DNA of 64,000 nucleotides from a bacterium (GTDB lineage Bacteria > Chloroflexota > Anaerolineae > Caldilineales > Caldilineaceae): the NCBI GenBank assembly GCA_016124945.1, contig WGMT01000033.1:1-64000 (forward strand), read 5' to 3'. Numbering within the stretch: position 1 is the first letter of the stretch; the number at the start of each line of letters is the position of its first letter. Below the pieces are notes generated by a model. The model did not search any database, was not told where the DNA came from, and worked only from the letters and a program-made list of their open reading frames with translations. Shown here piece by piece: positions 26,401 through 34,312 of this stretch. The translations under genes were made by a program, and so were the position numbers.

Positions 26401-26611
26401 GCAGATGCTGGTGCACACAGTGCACGTATTGCAGACCCTCGGCCATTCAGACGGCGTTGCCATCCTCACCACGTTGGCAAATACCTGGATCGAAACCATT
26501 GCCCTGCGCAATGAAGATCCAGCCATTCGGCACGCGTACCGCACCCAAATTCCTGCACATCAAGCGTTGCATCACGTGAAGGCATACAGAGATCCGTCTT
26601 TTCGCTCTTGA
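23432..26611 (+). CDS. SARP-type regulator with NB-ARC ATPase and TPR domain
   Basis: A 1059-aa regulator of the AfsR/SARP type. It has a SARP winged helix (about 1-95: FYLTLFGTFDLSVDG, the DNA-binding LADLFWPDLPESAARANLRN), a BTAD helical domain to about 250 (ELGVEPDESTQAL), and NB-ARC with P-loop GLGGVGKS (294-301), Walker B LLLIHDNFEQ and GLPLGIELAA. The C-terminal 450 residues are TPR-like helices. Such proteins couple nucleotide state and ligand or protein sensing to transcription activation. It lies 117 bases upstream of the sugar permease gene on the same strand, so it may control the importer genes that follow (inference). Confidence 0.92.
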   Translation: MSNFYLTLFGTFDLSVDGEPASTFRSDRARALLAFLAAERGQVHRRQALADLFWPDLPESAARANLRNVLSNLRTIFDAVDPQPLVITRHDVAFHPAPGQVDLLAFAELLAQSQSTTVFQMETVEKAVALYAGDFLAGFVVDGAPAFQEWCVVRQERCHQQALTALQQLAAHFQVHGNPTQVADVAHRLLVLEPWHEGAHRLLMASLAARGQQAAALAQYERCCAVLAEELGVEPDESTQALARRIRGEDSVTSSPPRTNLSVVNTSFVGREEQVNALAARCAPGGTRLVTLLGLGGVGKSRLAQAVGQRLLEQYRDGVWWVPLEAIHPGDDVEIRLAVAVAAALGIPLQGSGNPLEHLFGHLRRRRLLLIHDNFEQIAASAGFLHSLLTAAPHVSVLVTSRERLNLPGEEVHRLGGLDPAAAAALFVSRAEAVNVHFAPDDAERQAIAKICARVEGLPLGIELAAVWTEHFSCTEIADAIADRDDLLARQGDQPVARHDSLRVVFEHSWRLLSHAEQWTLAQLAVFEGEFGRTAFLTIVDAGLSELSALSAKSLVRLVGAGRYTLHAVVRSFAAQKLGQSAAEAQTDLLCRYRTYFLRLLHMHDMPLRQQELANIRAAWVHAVDVRDDALLAEACEEFAELLRSLGLVESGMALLQRARAGADGNLAAALLLQIGRMVRQIQGAPAALGVLKEGLSYATDDVLRFDLSQRTANLLFEIGNWRDAAEVHAQLVAAARRGHDPLLLARAQYHQAIDHVLHFVGDYGEAIKQMIDALTLLNDDPKAINLRFEILHGLVTGNVRYGNYGQALVYAQEAKILAQTHNRRFEQIDAEIDLGLGYGFAGLYAEAIAHAETGLALAEEDGDHEARGLFYANLCLFHRNAGNLAQSFSCGQKGLALLQALEIRRLEGLCRTRLGHCLLALGRHPEAVEMYTAAVEIWHLLDNPNRYEAKAGLAVALTALGETQQSAVLAAEVLSFAAMETLQRVVEPVQMLVHTVHVLQTLGHSDGVAILTTLANTWIETIALRNEDPAIRHAYRTQIPAHQALHHVKAYRDPSFRS

Positions 26612-26728
26612 CCCCTGTCAATCGTTTACCCCCCCTTAATCATTGGTTAACCTCTCCAATATACCCCGCTAACCTGCCGCCGCTACCGTATCCCTATCTT
26701 ACCGTTTTCCGATAACCGTGAGCACTGC

Positions 26729-27862
26729 ATGGTCGTGCGCGTTGAAATTCTGGCGCGTCCACTGTGCAAAGACGGCTGTGAATGGAGCGTGGGCGTGGCG
26801 GGACAACTTGCCTCTGGGCAATGGCTCAATCGTTTTCGGCGCAATGCACGGCGCACAAGTGGCTTTGCCGGTCTGCTTTATGTGTTGCCTGCGCTGATCA
26901 TCCTCATTATCTTCGAGGTGTGGCCGATCTTCTTTAACCTGTGGATCAGTCTCTGGCGTTGGGACGTGGGGCCGATCCGCTTTGTGGGGCTGGAAAACTT
27001 CCGCCGCCTCTTTGTGGATGGCTTCATCACCCTCGACTACAACAACGAACTGGCCGCCGGTGAGGTGACACGCACACTGCTGGTGACCGTCTACTATGCC
27101 ATTGGCCGGGTGCCGGTGACCATCTTCCTCGCCTTCATTCTGGCGTTCTTGCTCTTCATGTGGGTGCGCCGCGGCAGGACAGTGCTGCGCACGGCCTACT
27201 TTCTCCCTTACGTCACCAACAGTGCGGCGATTGCGCTCGTCTTCGGTTTTATGTTCGATGCCCGCATCGGCATCATCAACGCCCTGTTCGACCGCGTGGG
27301 GTTGACCACCTTCACCTGGCTCGAAGACCCACTGCCCTTTGCCAAACGGGTCCTCTTTGCCCTGGGCGTGGAGAATCTGGACTTCTGGCCCAACCTGGCG
27401 GCCGGCCCAAGCACCGCCATGATCGTCATCATCGTCTACAGTATCTGGACGTCGTTGGGCTACAACATTGTGATCTACCTGGCCGGGCTGACGAGCATCC
27501 CCAAAGAGGTGCTGGAAGCGGCCCAGATCGACGGCGCCGACACCGCTGCCATTGTGCGACGGATCATCTGGCCGCTGGTGGCCCCGGTGACCTTCTTCCT
27601 CTTGATCGCCAACACCATCGGCGCGTTTCAGGCGTTTGATCCCATCTACGTCCTCACGCGGCGGACAGGCATGGGGCGCGGCGAGGCGGGCGGTCCGCTT
27701 GATTCCACGCTGACGATCACCGTTTACATCTTTCGCAACATCTACGAGCGGGCCAACGCCGTGGGCTATGCCGCGGCGGTGGCCTTCTTGCTCTTCTTTA
27801 TTGTGCTGGGGTTGACGATTGTGCAGTTCCGGCTGTTTAGCAATCGGGTTCACTATCAGTAG
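26729..27862 (+). CDS. Sugar ABC transporter permease, MalF/UgpA type
   Basis: A 377-aa integral membrane permease of a CUT1-family carbohydrate importer. It has six transmembrane segments, beginning GLLYVLPALIILIIFEVWP, and the EAA loop EVLEAAQIDGADTAAIVRRI that docks to the ATPase. The segment after helix 1 (IRFVGLENFRRLF) is standard for MalF/UgpA. The annotated ATG at 26729 has no ribosome site. A GTG at 26795 with GGAG 7 bases upstream is a good alternative that removes 22 residues. It is followed by the second permease and the binding protein. No ATPase gene is present nearby. Confidence 0.92.
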   Translation: MVVRVEILARPLCKDGCEWSVGVAGQLASGQWLNRFRRNARRTSGFAGLLYVLPALIILIIFEVWPIFFNLWISLWRWDVGPIRFVGLENFRRLFVDGFITLDYNNELAAGEVTRTLLVTVYYAIGRVPVTIFLAFILAFLLFMWVRRGRTVLRTAYFLPYVTNSAAIALVFGFMFDARIGIINALFDRVGLTTFTWLEDPLPFAKRVLFALGVENLDFWPNLAAGPSTAMIVIIVYSIWTSLGYNIVIYLAGLTSIPKEVLEAAQIDGADTAAIVRRIIWPLVAPVTFFLLIANTIGAFQAFDPIYVLTRRTGMGRGEAGGPLDSTLTITVYIFRNIYERANAVGYAAAVAFLLFFIVLGLTIVQFRLFSNRVHYQ

Positions 27863-27901
27863 TTTCAATAGTTCACGATTCTCTGCGAAATTGTGGAGAG
27901 A

Positions 27902-27949
27902 GCATCCTCAGATGCGGCTTGTGCAGGTCTACCCGGCATCTGAGGATGC
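27902..27949. repeat. Perfect 14-bp inverted repeat between the two sugar permease genes
   Basis: GCATCCTCAGATGC (27902-27915) and its complement (27936-27949) enclose a 20-base loop. It lies between co-directional genes of one importer and is not followed by a T run. It may stabilise or attenuate the message, or be a small mobile hairpin. Confidence 0.7.
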
Positions 27950-28026
27950 CTACTCCGCGTCATAATCGTAAATTACTGAGTTTCGGGATCAGTCGCGTTA
28001 GGAACAGAAAATTGGGTGGGGGATCG

Positions 28027-28953
28027 ATGGCAACACAGGCGGACATTCAGGTAGTAACCCACAGCGAGACAATGGCGGCAAGGCGTGGCTTCTCACCGTG
28101 GACGGTTGTCACCTACGCGGTGATCATCCTTGGCGCGCTGCTGGTCACCTTCCCCTTTGTGTGGATGTTGCTCACCTCTTTCAAGAACATTCAAGAGAGC
28201 AACCTCTTCCCGCCCACGCTCTTCCCCGAGGTGTGGGTGCCGCAAAACTACGTCGAAGCGTGGACACGACCACCCGGCACACTTGGCCGCTACATCTTTA
28301 ATTCCGTCTTCATGGCGACGGTGGGGACGGGCTTGCAGGTGCTGATCTGTGTGCTGGCGGCCTACGCCTTCTCTCGCCTCAAATTCTGGGGGCGCGACAC
28401 CCTCTTCATCCTCGTGCTGGCCACCACCATGATCCCAGGGGAAATTAGCCTCATCCCCAATTTTGTCACCATACGCCGCTTTCCGCTGCTGGGGGGGAAC
28501 GACCTTTTCGGCATGGGGGGCAGCGGCCTTTACGACACCTACTGGGCCATGATCCTGCCGGGATTGGTGGGCGCGTTCAATATCTTCCTTTTGCGCCAGG
28601 CGTTTTTGACCGTGCCCAACGATTACTGGGAATCAGCCCAAATCGACGGCGCGGGCAGCTTGACCTTCCTGTGGCGGATCATGATCCCGCTCACTTTGCC
28701 CACTATCTTCACCGTAGCGATCTTCGGCTTCATCGGGCGCTGGAACAGCCTGCTCTGGCCGCTGCTTGTCACCCGCACCGAGGCCATCCGTCCTGTGCAG
28801 ATGGCTATGATCTACTACCAGGAAGAGTTCCTGACGGATCGAGGTGTGCTGATGGCGGCGTCGCTGATTGTGACTTTGCCCATCATCGTGATTTTCCTCT
28901 TGGTGCAAAAACAGTTCGTGGCAGGCATCGTCGGCACAGGAGTCAAGGGCTGA
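28027..28953 (+). CDS. Sugar ABC transporter permease, MalG/UgpE type
   Basis: A 308-aa second permease of the CUT1-type importer, with six transmembrane segments. MalG features are visible: FPFVWMLLTSFK after helix 1, NSVFMATVGTGLQVLICVLAAYAFSR, and the EAA loop WESAQIDGAGSLTFLWRIMIP. The start at 28027 is set by the purine-rich GGGTGGGGG just upstream. The frame is open from 27919, but the 36 extra codons cross the hairpin region. Works with the preceding permease and the binding protein 182 bases downstream. Confidence 0.93.
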   Translation: MATQADIQVVTHSETMAARRGFSPWTVVTYAVIILGALLVTFPFVWMLLTSFKNIQESNLFPPTLFPEVWVPQNYVEAWTRPPGTLGRYIFNSVFMATVGTGLQVLICVLAAYAFSRLKFWGRDTLFILVLATTMIPGEISLIPNFVTIRRFPLLGGNDLFGMGGSGLYDTYWAMILPGLVGAFNIFLLRQAFLTVPNDYWESAQIDGAGSLTFLWRIMIPLTLPTIFTVAIFGFIGRWNSLLWPLLVTRTEAIRPVQMAMIYYQEEFLTDRGVLMAASLIVTLPIIVIFLLVQKQFVAGIVGTGVKG

Positions 28954-29135
28954 CGTCGCCTCTCGAAATAGCGTTCTATCCTGAAGAGATTGTGCCGTAG
29001 TGTGTCCGCTGCGGGCTGCTGTGAAATTCAAGATAGAAAACCAATCTGTGCTTGTCTCATCTACCGCCACCACATTTACCGCCACCACATTTCTGTCGAA
29101 TACCAATCACTGTCATACGCAAGGAGAACAATTCG

Positions 29136-30479
29136 ATGGCTCAACTTTCGCGCCGCAAATTCTTGATCGGGGTCGGATCCACTGTCGGCATGGGGCTGCT
29201 GGCCGCTTGCGCCGTCCCGGTTGCCCCCACCAGCGCCCCAGCCGGGGAGAGCGCCGCCGCACCGGCCATGGACACCCTCGTCGAAATCGAATACTGGCAC
29301 CGCATCGGCGGCGACTCCGCTCTGTTGCTCGAGACCTTCGCCGCTGAGTTCAGCGCCGAACACGCCGGGCAGATCACCGTCACCTCGATTGCCCAGGGCA
29401 GCATCCAGGATCTGAACCAGAAAGTACGCGCCGCCGCCGCCGGCGGCGGCTTGCCCGGCGCACTCATGGCCGACGACTACGATGTGACTCAGTACACCTT
29501 GAGCAATGTGCTTGCCCCGCTGGACGAGTACATCGCCCTCCCCGGCGACGGTTTCACCCAGGAGGAGATCGACGACATCCTGCCCAATCAGTTCAACCGC
29601 CACAAGCTCGACATCTACGGCGGCAACACCATGGCGTTGACCCAGGGCTTTAGCTGCTTCGCCACCTTCTACAACGCCGACATGTTGACGGCGGCAGGCA
29701 TCGACGGCCGCCCCGCCAGTTGGGACGAATTCCCCGATCATGTGCGCGCTGTCTCCGCCGCCAATGACGGCGTGGCCGGCTGGCTCATCGGCGGCGCCGG
29801 TGACCGCTTCATCAGCTCGCTGCTCACCTACGGCGTCTCCTGGCTGAAGGACGGCGGTGAAGAATCGAACTTCGACGCCCCTGAAGCGCTGGAAATCATG
29901 ACCTGGTGGCGTGCCCTCTCCGACGAAGGTCTGCTGGCGGTGCCGGCGGAAAGCGCCCGCGACGCCTTCCAGGCGTTGCAGAGCGTCTACTACATGGACA
30001 GCTCGGCCAACTCGGTGCGCTTCCAGACCACCGTGGAAAACTTCGCCTGGGCCGCCGACACACCGCCGCAGCGCCACGACGGCGAAATCGTCACCGAAAC
30101 CTACGGGCCGGTGAACACCGTCCCCCGCACCTCCGAGGCCGAGCAGTTGGCCGGCTGGAAGTTCATCAAGTATCTGCTCAACCCCGAGATCCATGCCCGC
30201 TGGGTGCAGCAGACCAGCTACTTCCCCAGCACCCAATCCGCTGCGCAGACGGAAGCGCTGCAAACCTTCTACGCGACGAATCCTGTGGCCAACCAACTGC
30301 GCCAGGAACTGTCGGGCTTCGCCCAGATCCTGGCCCCCAGCCCGGCCCTGCCCGAAGTGCGCGGTATCATCACCGCCAACGTGGTCAACGAAGTGCTGCT
30401 CCAGCAGCTTTCGCCCGAAGACGGTGTGCGCAAGCTCAAGGCCGAAGCCGACCGCGCCATCCGCTCCGCCACGCTGTAG
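29136..30479 (+). CDS. Sugar-binding lipoprotein of a CUT1 ABC importer, Tat-exported
   Basis: A 447-aa family 1 extracellular solute-binding protein. The N-terminus combines a twin-arginine motif (SRRKFLIG) with a lipobox (LLAAC, Cys25), so it is probably folded before export and then lipid-anchored. The mature part opens VEIEYWHRIGGDSALLLETFAAEF, as in UgpB/MalE relatives, and has GWKFIKYLLNPEIHARWVQQTSYFPST near the C-terminus. AAGGAG (29121-29126) decides the ATG. The gene order permease-permease-binding protein is the reverse of the usual one. The sugar is unknown; the nearby GH31 gene suggests an oligosaccharide. Confidence 0.92.
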   Translation: MAQLSRRKFLIGVGSTVGMGLLAACAVPVAPTSAPAGESAAAPAMDTLVEIEYWHRIGGDSALLLETFAAEFSAEHAGQITVTSIAQGSIQDLNQKVRAAAAGGGLPGALMADDYDVTQYTLSNVLAPLDEYIALPGDGFTQEEIDDILPNQFNRHKLDIYGGNTMALTQGFSCFATFYNADMLTAAGIDGRPASWDEFPDHVRAVSAANDGVAGWLIGGAGDRFISSLLTYGVSWLKDGGEESNFDAPEALEIMTWWRALSDEGLLAVPAESARDAFQALQSVYYMDSSANSVRFQTTVENFAWAADTPPQRHDGEIVTETYGPVNTVPRTSEAEQLAGWKFIKYLLNPEIHARWVQQTSYFPSTQSAAQTEALQTFYATNPVANQLRQELSGFAQILAPSPALPEVRGIITANVVNEVLLQQLSPEDGVRKLKAEADRAIRSATL

Positions 30480-30526
30480 CATCTTGGTGGATTCCTAGAG
30501 GTTGAGGTTGGACGAAGGCGTGTGAA

Positions 30527-30635
30527 GAAGAGAGGGACACGGATTTCAGGATTGCACGGACGGCAAAGAGAACCGATCCTCTGTTGGGATCTGACAATCC
30601 TGTATTCCGTACAATCCGTGTCCCTCTCTCTCTTC
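30527..30635. repeat. Intergenic hairpin, same family as the 23.0 kb palindrome
   Basis: AGAGGGACACGGATT (30531-30545) pairs perfectly with 30613-30627, with looser pairing outside it. It shares the GGACACGGATTNCAGGATT core with the palindrome at 23004-23336 and sits between the two binding-protein genes. A CTTCGTG-rich flank continues to about 30675. Confidence 0.7.
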
Positions 30636-30736
30636 TTTACTCTGCCTTCGTGCATCTTCGTGTGGCTTCGTGGATCACTATCTTTGCCGACACTGACAGC
30701 TTAGTCGTTAACCATGCTGATAAAAAGGAGACAAGT

Positions 30737-32566
30737 ATGCCTGGGGTCCATGTCCAAGGCTTGTGTCGTCGCTTCCGTGTTTGGTCTTTTGTGTTCACGC
30801 TGCTTGCTGTGATGTTGGTCTTTACCGCTTGTGCCGCCCCCGTACCGGCGGCAATGCCCGCCGATTCCGGCGCGGTGGTCTCAACTGAAGATGCCGCCAC
30901 GGCTACGGGAGATGTTCCCCGCGAGCGCACTCTCATCATCGCCTACGAAGGCGGCCCGGTGGCTGCTCCGGATCTGGCCAACCCGTACATTTCGGGCAAC
31001 CGCATCAACCAGGGCTATCATCAGGCGTCGATTGAATCGCTCTTTTACCTCAACTATGAAACGGGCGAGATGGTCCCCTGGCAGGCTGAAAGCTACACAT
31101 TCAACGACGACTTCACCGAAGTCACGGTGACGCTGCGCGAGGGCGTCACCTGGAGTGACGGCATGCCCTTCACCGCCGAAGACGTTGTCTTCACAGTGAA
31201 CATGCTCCAGGAACACCCCATCCTCAACTACGGCACAGACATGCAGCAGTGGGTGGAAAGCGTTGAGGCCGTAGACGAGCGCACCGTGCGCTTCACGCTG
31301 ACGACATCGTACCCGCGCTTCTTGGTCGACTTCTTCGCTGTGCGCATCTGGGGTATGGTGCGCATCGTGCCTGCCCACATCTGGGCCGACCAGGATCCGG
31401 AGACCTTCCGCAACTACGATCCGGCGCAGGGTTGGCCGGTGTGGACGGGTCCTTACCAGGTGGTGAAGGTGAGCGAGAATGAATTCGTCTATGATCGACG
31501 TGGAGATTGGTGGGGCGCGGAGACAGGCTTCCACGCGCTGCCTGCGCCGGAACGGCTGATCTTCGTCGAGCAAGGACCATCTGAGCGGGGTGCGGCGCAG
31601 TTGGAAGCTAATGACATCGACGCCCACACCCGTATGCCGTTGGGCCTTTTCGAGACGATCCAATCGCGTAACCCCAACATCATCGGCTGGTTCGCCGAAC
31701 GCCCCTACGGCTGGATCGATCCTTGCCCGCGCACCTTCTTCCTGAACACGCAAAAAGCCCCGTGGGACGACGCCGATATGCGCTGGGCGCTGTCACATGC
31801 GCTCAATCGGCAGGCCGTGGGTGAAGCAGAGTTGGGTGGTCCTGGCGCGATTCCTGCTGCCTACACCTTCCCCGATTACCCGCCGTTGCGCGCCTTGATG
31901 GATGAACACGCCGACCTGTGGGATCAGTATCCCGTCACCGAGTTCAACCCCGACAAGTCGATTGAGATCTTCGAGAGCAAGGGCTATGTGCGCGGCAACG
32001 ACGGCATCTTCACCAAAGACGGCGAACGCTTGCAGATCACGCTGCTCCTCAGCTCCGACTGGCCGCCCGGCTCACAGATTGCACCGTTGATGGTGGGCTT
32101 CTGGCAGGCCGTGGGCATTGACGCCACAGCCAACTTCCTCAGCGGCTCGCAGTTGAACGACATGCGCAACATGGGCGACTTCGACGTGCTGATTGTGTCT
32201 CCTTGCTACAGCATCGTCGATCCCTTCAACGAAGTGGACGCCTTCCACGGTCGCCATGTGGTGCCCCTGGGCGAACGTGCTTCGATGAACTTCGGTCGCT
32301 GGTCGAGCCCTGAATTCGATGCCATTGTCGATGAAATGGCTACCCTCCCCGCAGGCGATCCGGCGTTAAGCAGTCTCTGGCGCGAGGCGATGGAGATCTG
32401 GCTACCCGAATTGCCCGTGCTGCCCATGTACCAGCAGGTGCGCATTGTGCCGCTCAACACCACCTACTGGACGAACTGGCCCACGGCTGAGAACAACTAC
32501 ATCCACCCGCCGACCTGGTGGGCGTCCACGTTGCAGATGATTATGAACGTGCAGCCGGCGCAGTAA
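30737..32566 (+). CDS. Family 5 extracellular solute-binding lipoprotein (peptide/oligosaccharide type)
   Basis: A 609-aa periplasmic-type binding protein (DppA/OppA-like, SBP_bac_5). The signal peptide ends in a lipobox, FTAC (Cys32). The mature protein shows the family landmarks NPYISGNRINQGYHQASIESLFYLN, VTLREGVTWSDGMPFTAEDVVFTV, WTGPYQVVKVSENEFVYDRR and DMRWALSHALNRQAV. Members bind peptides, but many from Chloroflexota, Thermotogota and Actinomycetota carry oligosaccharides. ATG at 30737 follows AAAAAGGAG by 6 bases. It heads an operon of two permeases, two ATPases and an isomerase. Confidence 0.93.
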   Translation: MPGVHVQGLCRRFRVWSFVFTLLAVMLVFTACAAPVPAAMPADSGAVVSTEDAATATGDVPRERTLIIAYEGGPVAAPDLANPYISGNRINQGYHQASIESLFYLNYETGEMVPWQAESYTFNDDFTEVTVTLREGVTWSDGMPFTAEDVVFTVNMLQEHPILNYGTDMQQWVESVEAVDERTVRFTLTTSYPRFLVDFFAVRIWGMVRIVPAHIWADQDPETFRNYDPAQGWPVWTGPYQVVKVSENEFVYDRRGDWWGAETGFHALPAPERLIFVEQGPSERGAAQLEANDIDAHTRMPLGLFETIQSRNPNIIGWFAERPYGWIDPCPRTFFLNTQKAPWDDADMRWALSHALNRQAVGEAELGGPGAIPAAYTFPDYPPLRALMDEHADLWDQYPVTEFNPDKSIEIFESKGYVRGNDGIFTKDGERLQITLLLSSDWPPGSQIAPLMVGFWQAVGIDATANFLSGSQLNDMRNMGDFDVLIVSPCYSIVDPFNEVDAFHGRHVVPLGERASMNFGRWSSPEFDAIVDEMATLPAGDPALSSLWREAMEIWLPELPVLPMYQQVRIVPLNTTYWTNWPTAENNYIHPPTWWASTLQMIMNVQPAQ

Positions 32567-32567
32567 C

Positions 32568-32794
32568 GTGATTCGTGATTCGTGATTCGTGATTCGTGAT
32601 TCGTGATTCGTGGGTTGAGTCTCTTGCACCTTCTCTTGAATGTAGTCTGGTTGAGAAAAGTACGTAGTGTGGAAACCGACTACGCACTATCTCGACAACA
32701 CAAGAGTCCAATACACAAGAATCCTTCTCAACCCACGAATCACGCAACACGAATCACGAATCACGCATCACGCATCACGCAACACGAATCACGC
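32568..32794. repeat. Heptamer arrays forming a large inverted repeat
   Basis: Six head-to-tail GTGATTC heptamers (32568-32609) run into CGTGATTCGTGGGTTGAG (32602-32619), which pairs perfectly with 32727-32744. An opposite-sense heptamer array (GAATCAC/GCATCAC/GCAACAC) then extends to 32794. It begins 2 bases after the binding-protein stop and ends 25 bases before the permease start. Confidence 0.8.
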
Positions 32795-32819
32795 CCAAAC
32801 TCTCCCAGAGGCACATCGC

Positions 32820-33824
32820 ATGACCCGACGTTATCTGCGTAATCGTGCTTTGAATCTGCTACTCGTCATCTGGTTGGCGGCGACGGTCAACTTTATCACG
32901 CCGCGGCTGGCGCCCGGTGACCCAATCAGCGGCATCCTGGATCGACTGGAATCGCAGGGGCAGGTTATCGCCAACAGTGCGGAGATGATCGAGCGCTACC
33001 GCGAGCGCTTCGGGCTGGACGACAGCCTCTTCGTCCAATACCTGCGCTACCTGCGCAGCGTTGTCACCTTTGATCTGGGTTATTCGCTCACCTACTTCCC
33101 TGCTTCCGTCGGTGAGATCATTGGGCGGGCGCTGCCGTGGACGTTGGGGCTGCTGATCACATCCACCCTGATTGCGTTTGTGTGTGCAATTGTGTTGGGT
33201 GCGCTCTTTGCCTGGCGTGGCACCCCGCGCATGTTGAAATTGGTCACCTGGTTGCTGGTGGGCATCAGCGCCGTGCCCTACTACTTGTTGGCAATTATGT
33301 TGCTCTTTTTCTTTGCCTTTACCCTGGGCTGGTTCCCAACCGGCGGCACCACCCGCATCGGCAACTTGATGACGGGCCTTTCGTGGTCGTGGCTGGTGGA
33401 CACCATCTACTACTCCACCTTGCCGGCGTTGTCTATCATTTTGGCTTCGGTGGGGGGGACGGCGCTGAGTATGCGCGGCATGATGGTCACCGTCCTCGGC
33501 GAAGATTATCTCTTCCTGGCCGAAGCCAAAGGGCTGCCCGAGCGGCTGATCTTCTTTCGCTACGCCGTGCGCAACGCCATTCTGCCTGAGATCACCGGGC
33601 TGGCGATTTCGTTGGGCAACGTGGTCTCCGGCGCGATTTTGGTGGAAGTGCTCTTCAGCTACCCGGGTATGGGCTACATCCTCGTCGACGCCATCCGCGG
33701 CGCGGACTACACCCTGGTGCAGGGGATCACCTTTATCCTCGTCCTCTCTGTGGCTGTGGCCGTCTTTGTGATCGACCTGATCAACCCGCGTCTCGATCCA
33801 CGCATTCTGCATGGGAATCGGTGA
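32820..33824 (+). CDS. ABC transporter permease, DppB/OppB type
   Basis: A 334-aa first permease of the family 5 importer. The N-terminal helix carries LLVIWLAATVNFITPRLAPGDP, the DppB/OppB signature, followed by the FGLDDSLFVQYLRYL segment. The EAA loop region reads LAEAKGLPERLIFFRYAVRNAILP, and the C-terminal part has EVLFSYPGMGYILVDAI. ATG at 32820 follows AGAGG. The open frame upstream (from 32667) crosses the heptamer repeats and is not coding. It pairs with the DppC-like protein encoded 488 bases downstream. Confidence 0.93.
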   Translation: MTRRYLRNRALNLLLVIWLAATVNFITPRLAPGDPISGILDRLESQGQVIANSAEMIERYRERFGLDDSLFVQYLRYLRSVVTFDLGYSLTYFPASVGEIIGRALPWTLGLLITSTLIAFVCAIVLGALFAWRGTPRMLKLVTWLLVGISAVPYYLLAIMLLFFFAFTLGWFPTGGTTRIGNLMTGLSWSWLVDTIYYSTLPALSIILASVGGTALSMRGMMVTVLGEDYLFLAEAKGLPERLIFFRYAVRNAILPEITGLAISLGNVVSGAILVEVLFSYPGMGYILVDAIRGADYTLVQGITFILVLSVAVAVFVIDLINPRLDPRILHGNR

Positions 33825-33853
33825 TGACGGGAGACTGGGGACGGGGGCTAGGT

Positions 33854-33965
33854 GTACTGACAAGCGAGGTTGGAGAGCCCCAAACGTAGGGGCGCTGCTT
33901 GCTGCGCCGACAGGGTTCAGCAAGCAGAACCCGTACCATTCCTGTCTAACCTGACTTGTCAGTAC
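33854..33965. repeat. Small element with 11-bp terminal inverted repeats
   Basis: GTACTGACAAG (33854-33864) and CTTGTCAGTAC (33955-33965) bound a 112-base segment with a shorter partial inverted repeat inside (GGGGCGCTGCTTGCTGCGCC, then CAGCAAGCAG). It is MITE-like in form. It lies in the 488-base gap between the two permease genes of the operon. Confidence 0.6.
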
Positions 33966-33988
33966 AATTAGGGATTGGGGAGAACGAT

Positions 33989-34216
33989 ACCCCCCGCCCC
34001 TCTCCCATAACGTCGCCAAAATTGTCGTGATGATAAAAACGATAGGACAGCCCTTGTTTCGCCTCTATCCACCCTCGATGGGGGAGGGAAGCCAGATCGT
34101 CGATAAGATTCCGGCTCCCCTCTCCCATCTGGCTGCTCAGACGGCGAAACTGCCAACACAAAGGCACGTGTCAGTCGGCAATTCGGTCTCTACCTTATGG
34201 GAGAGGGGCGGGGGGT
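33989..34216. repeat. Element with perfect 22-bp inverted ends
   Basis: A 22-base sequence beginning ACCCCCCGCCCCTCTCCC (33989-34010) is matched exactly in inverse at 34195-34216. The interior repeats the CCCTCTCCCAT motif (about 34117-34131) and has no convincing ORF. With the neighbouring 112-base element it occupies nearly all the dppB-dppC gap, leaving the dppC-like gene its own ribosome site. Confidence 0.65.
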
Positions 34217-34312
34217 GAGGGCCTTCTCCCTGCCATCCTAAACTCAACAACCTTGCCTTTTTCGCAATCCGCAATCCGCAATTCGCTCTCTACATTCTGC
34301 CAAGGAATCCCA

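Noticed and set aside
26699-27868. 389-aa open frame on the minus strand
   Set aside because: Exact antisense shadow of the MalF-type permease; the composition (His, Gln, Asp, Gly-rich, no fold) is typical of reverse-strand reading of GC-rich genes.
29076-30482. 468-aa open frame on the minus strand
   Set aside because: Antisense to the Tat-exported binding protein, whose signal peptide, lipobox and family motifs are convincing.
32568-32794. Repeat array considered as CRISPR
   Set aside because: Seven-base period without spacers.
32859-34019. 386-aa minus-strand frame spanning dppB and the following repeats
   Set aside because: Antisense to a clear permease and extends into inverted-repeat DNA; no family resemblance.
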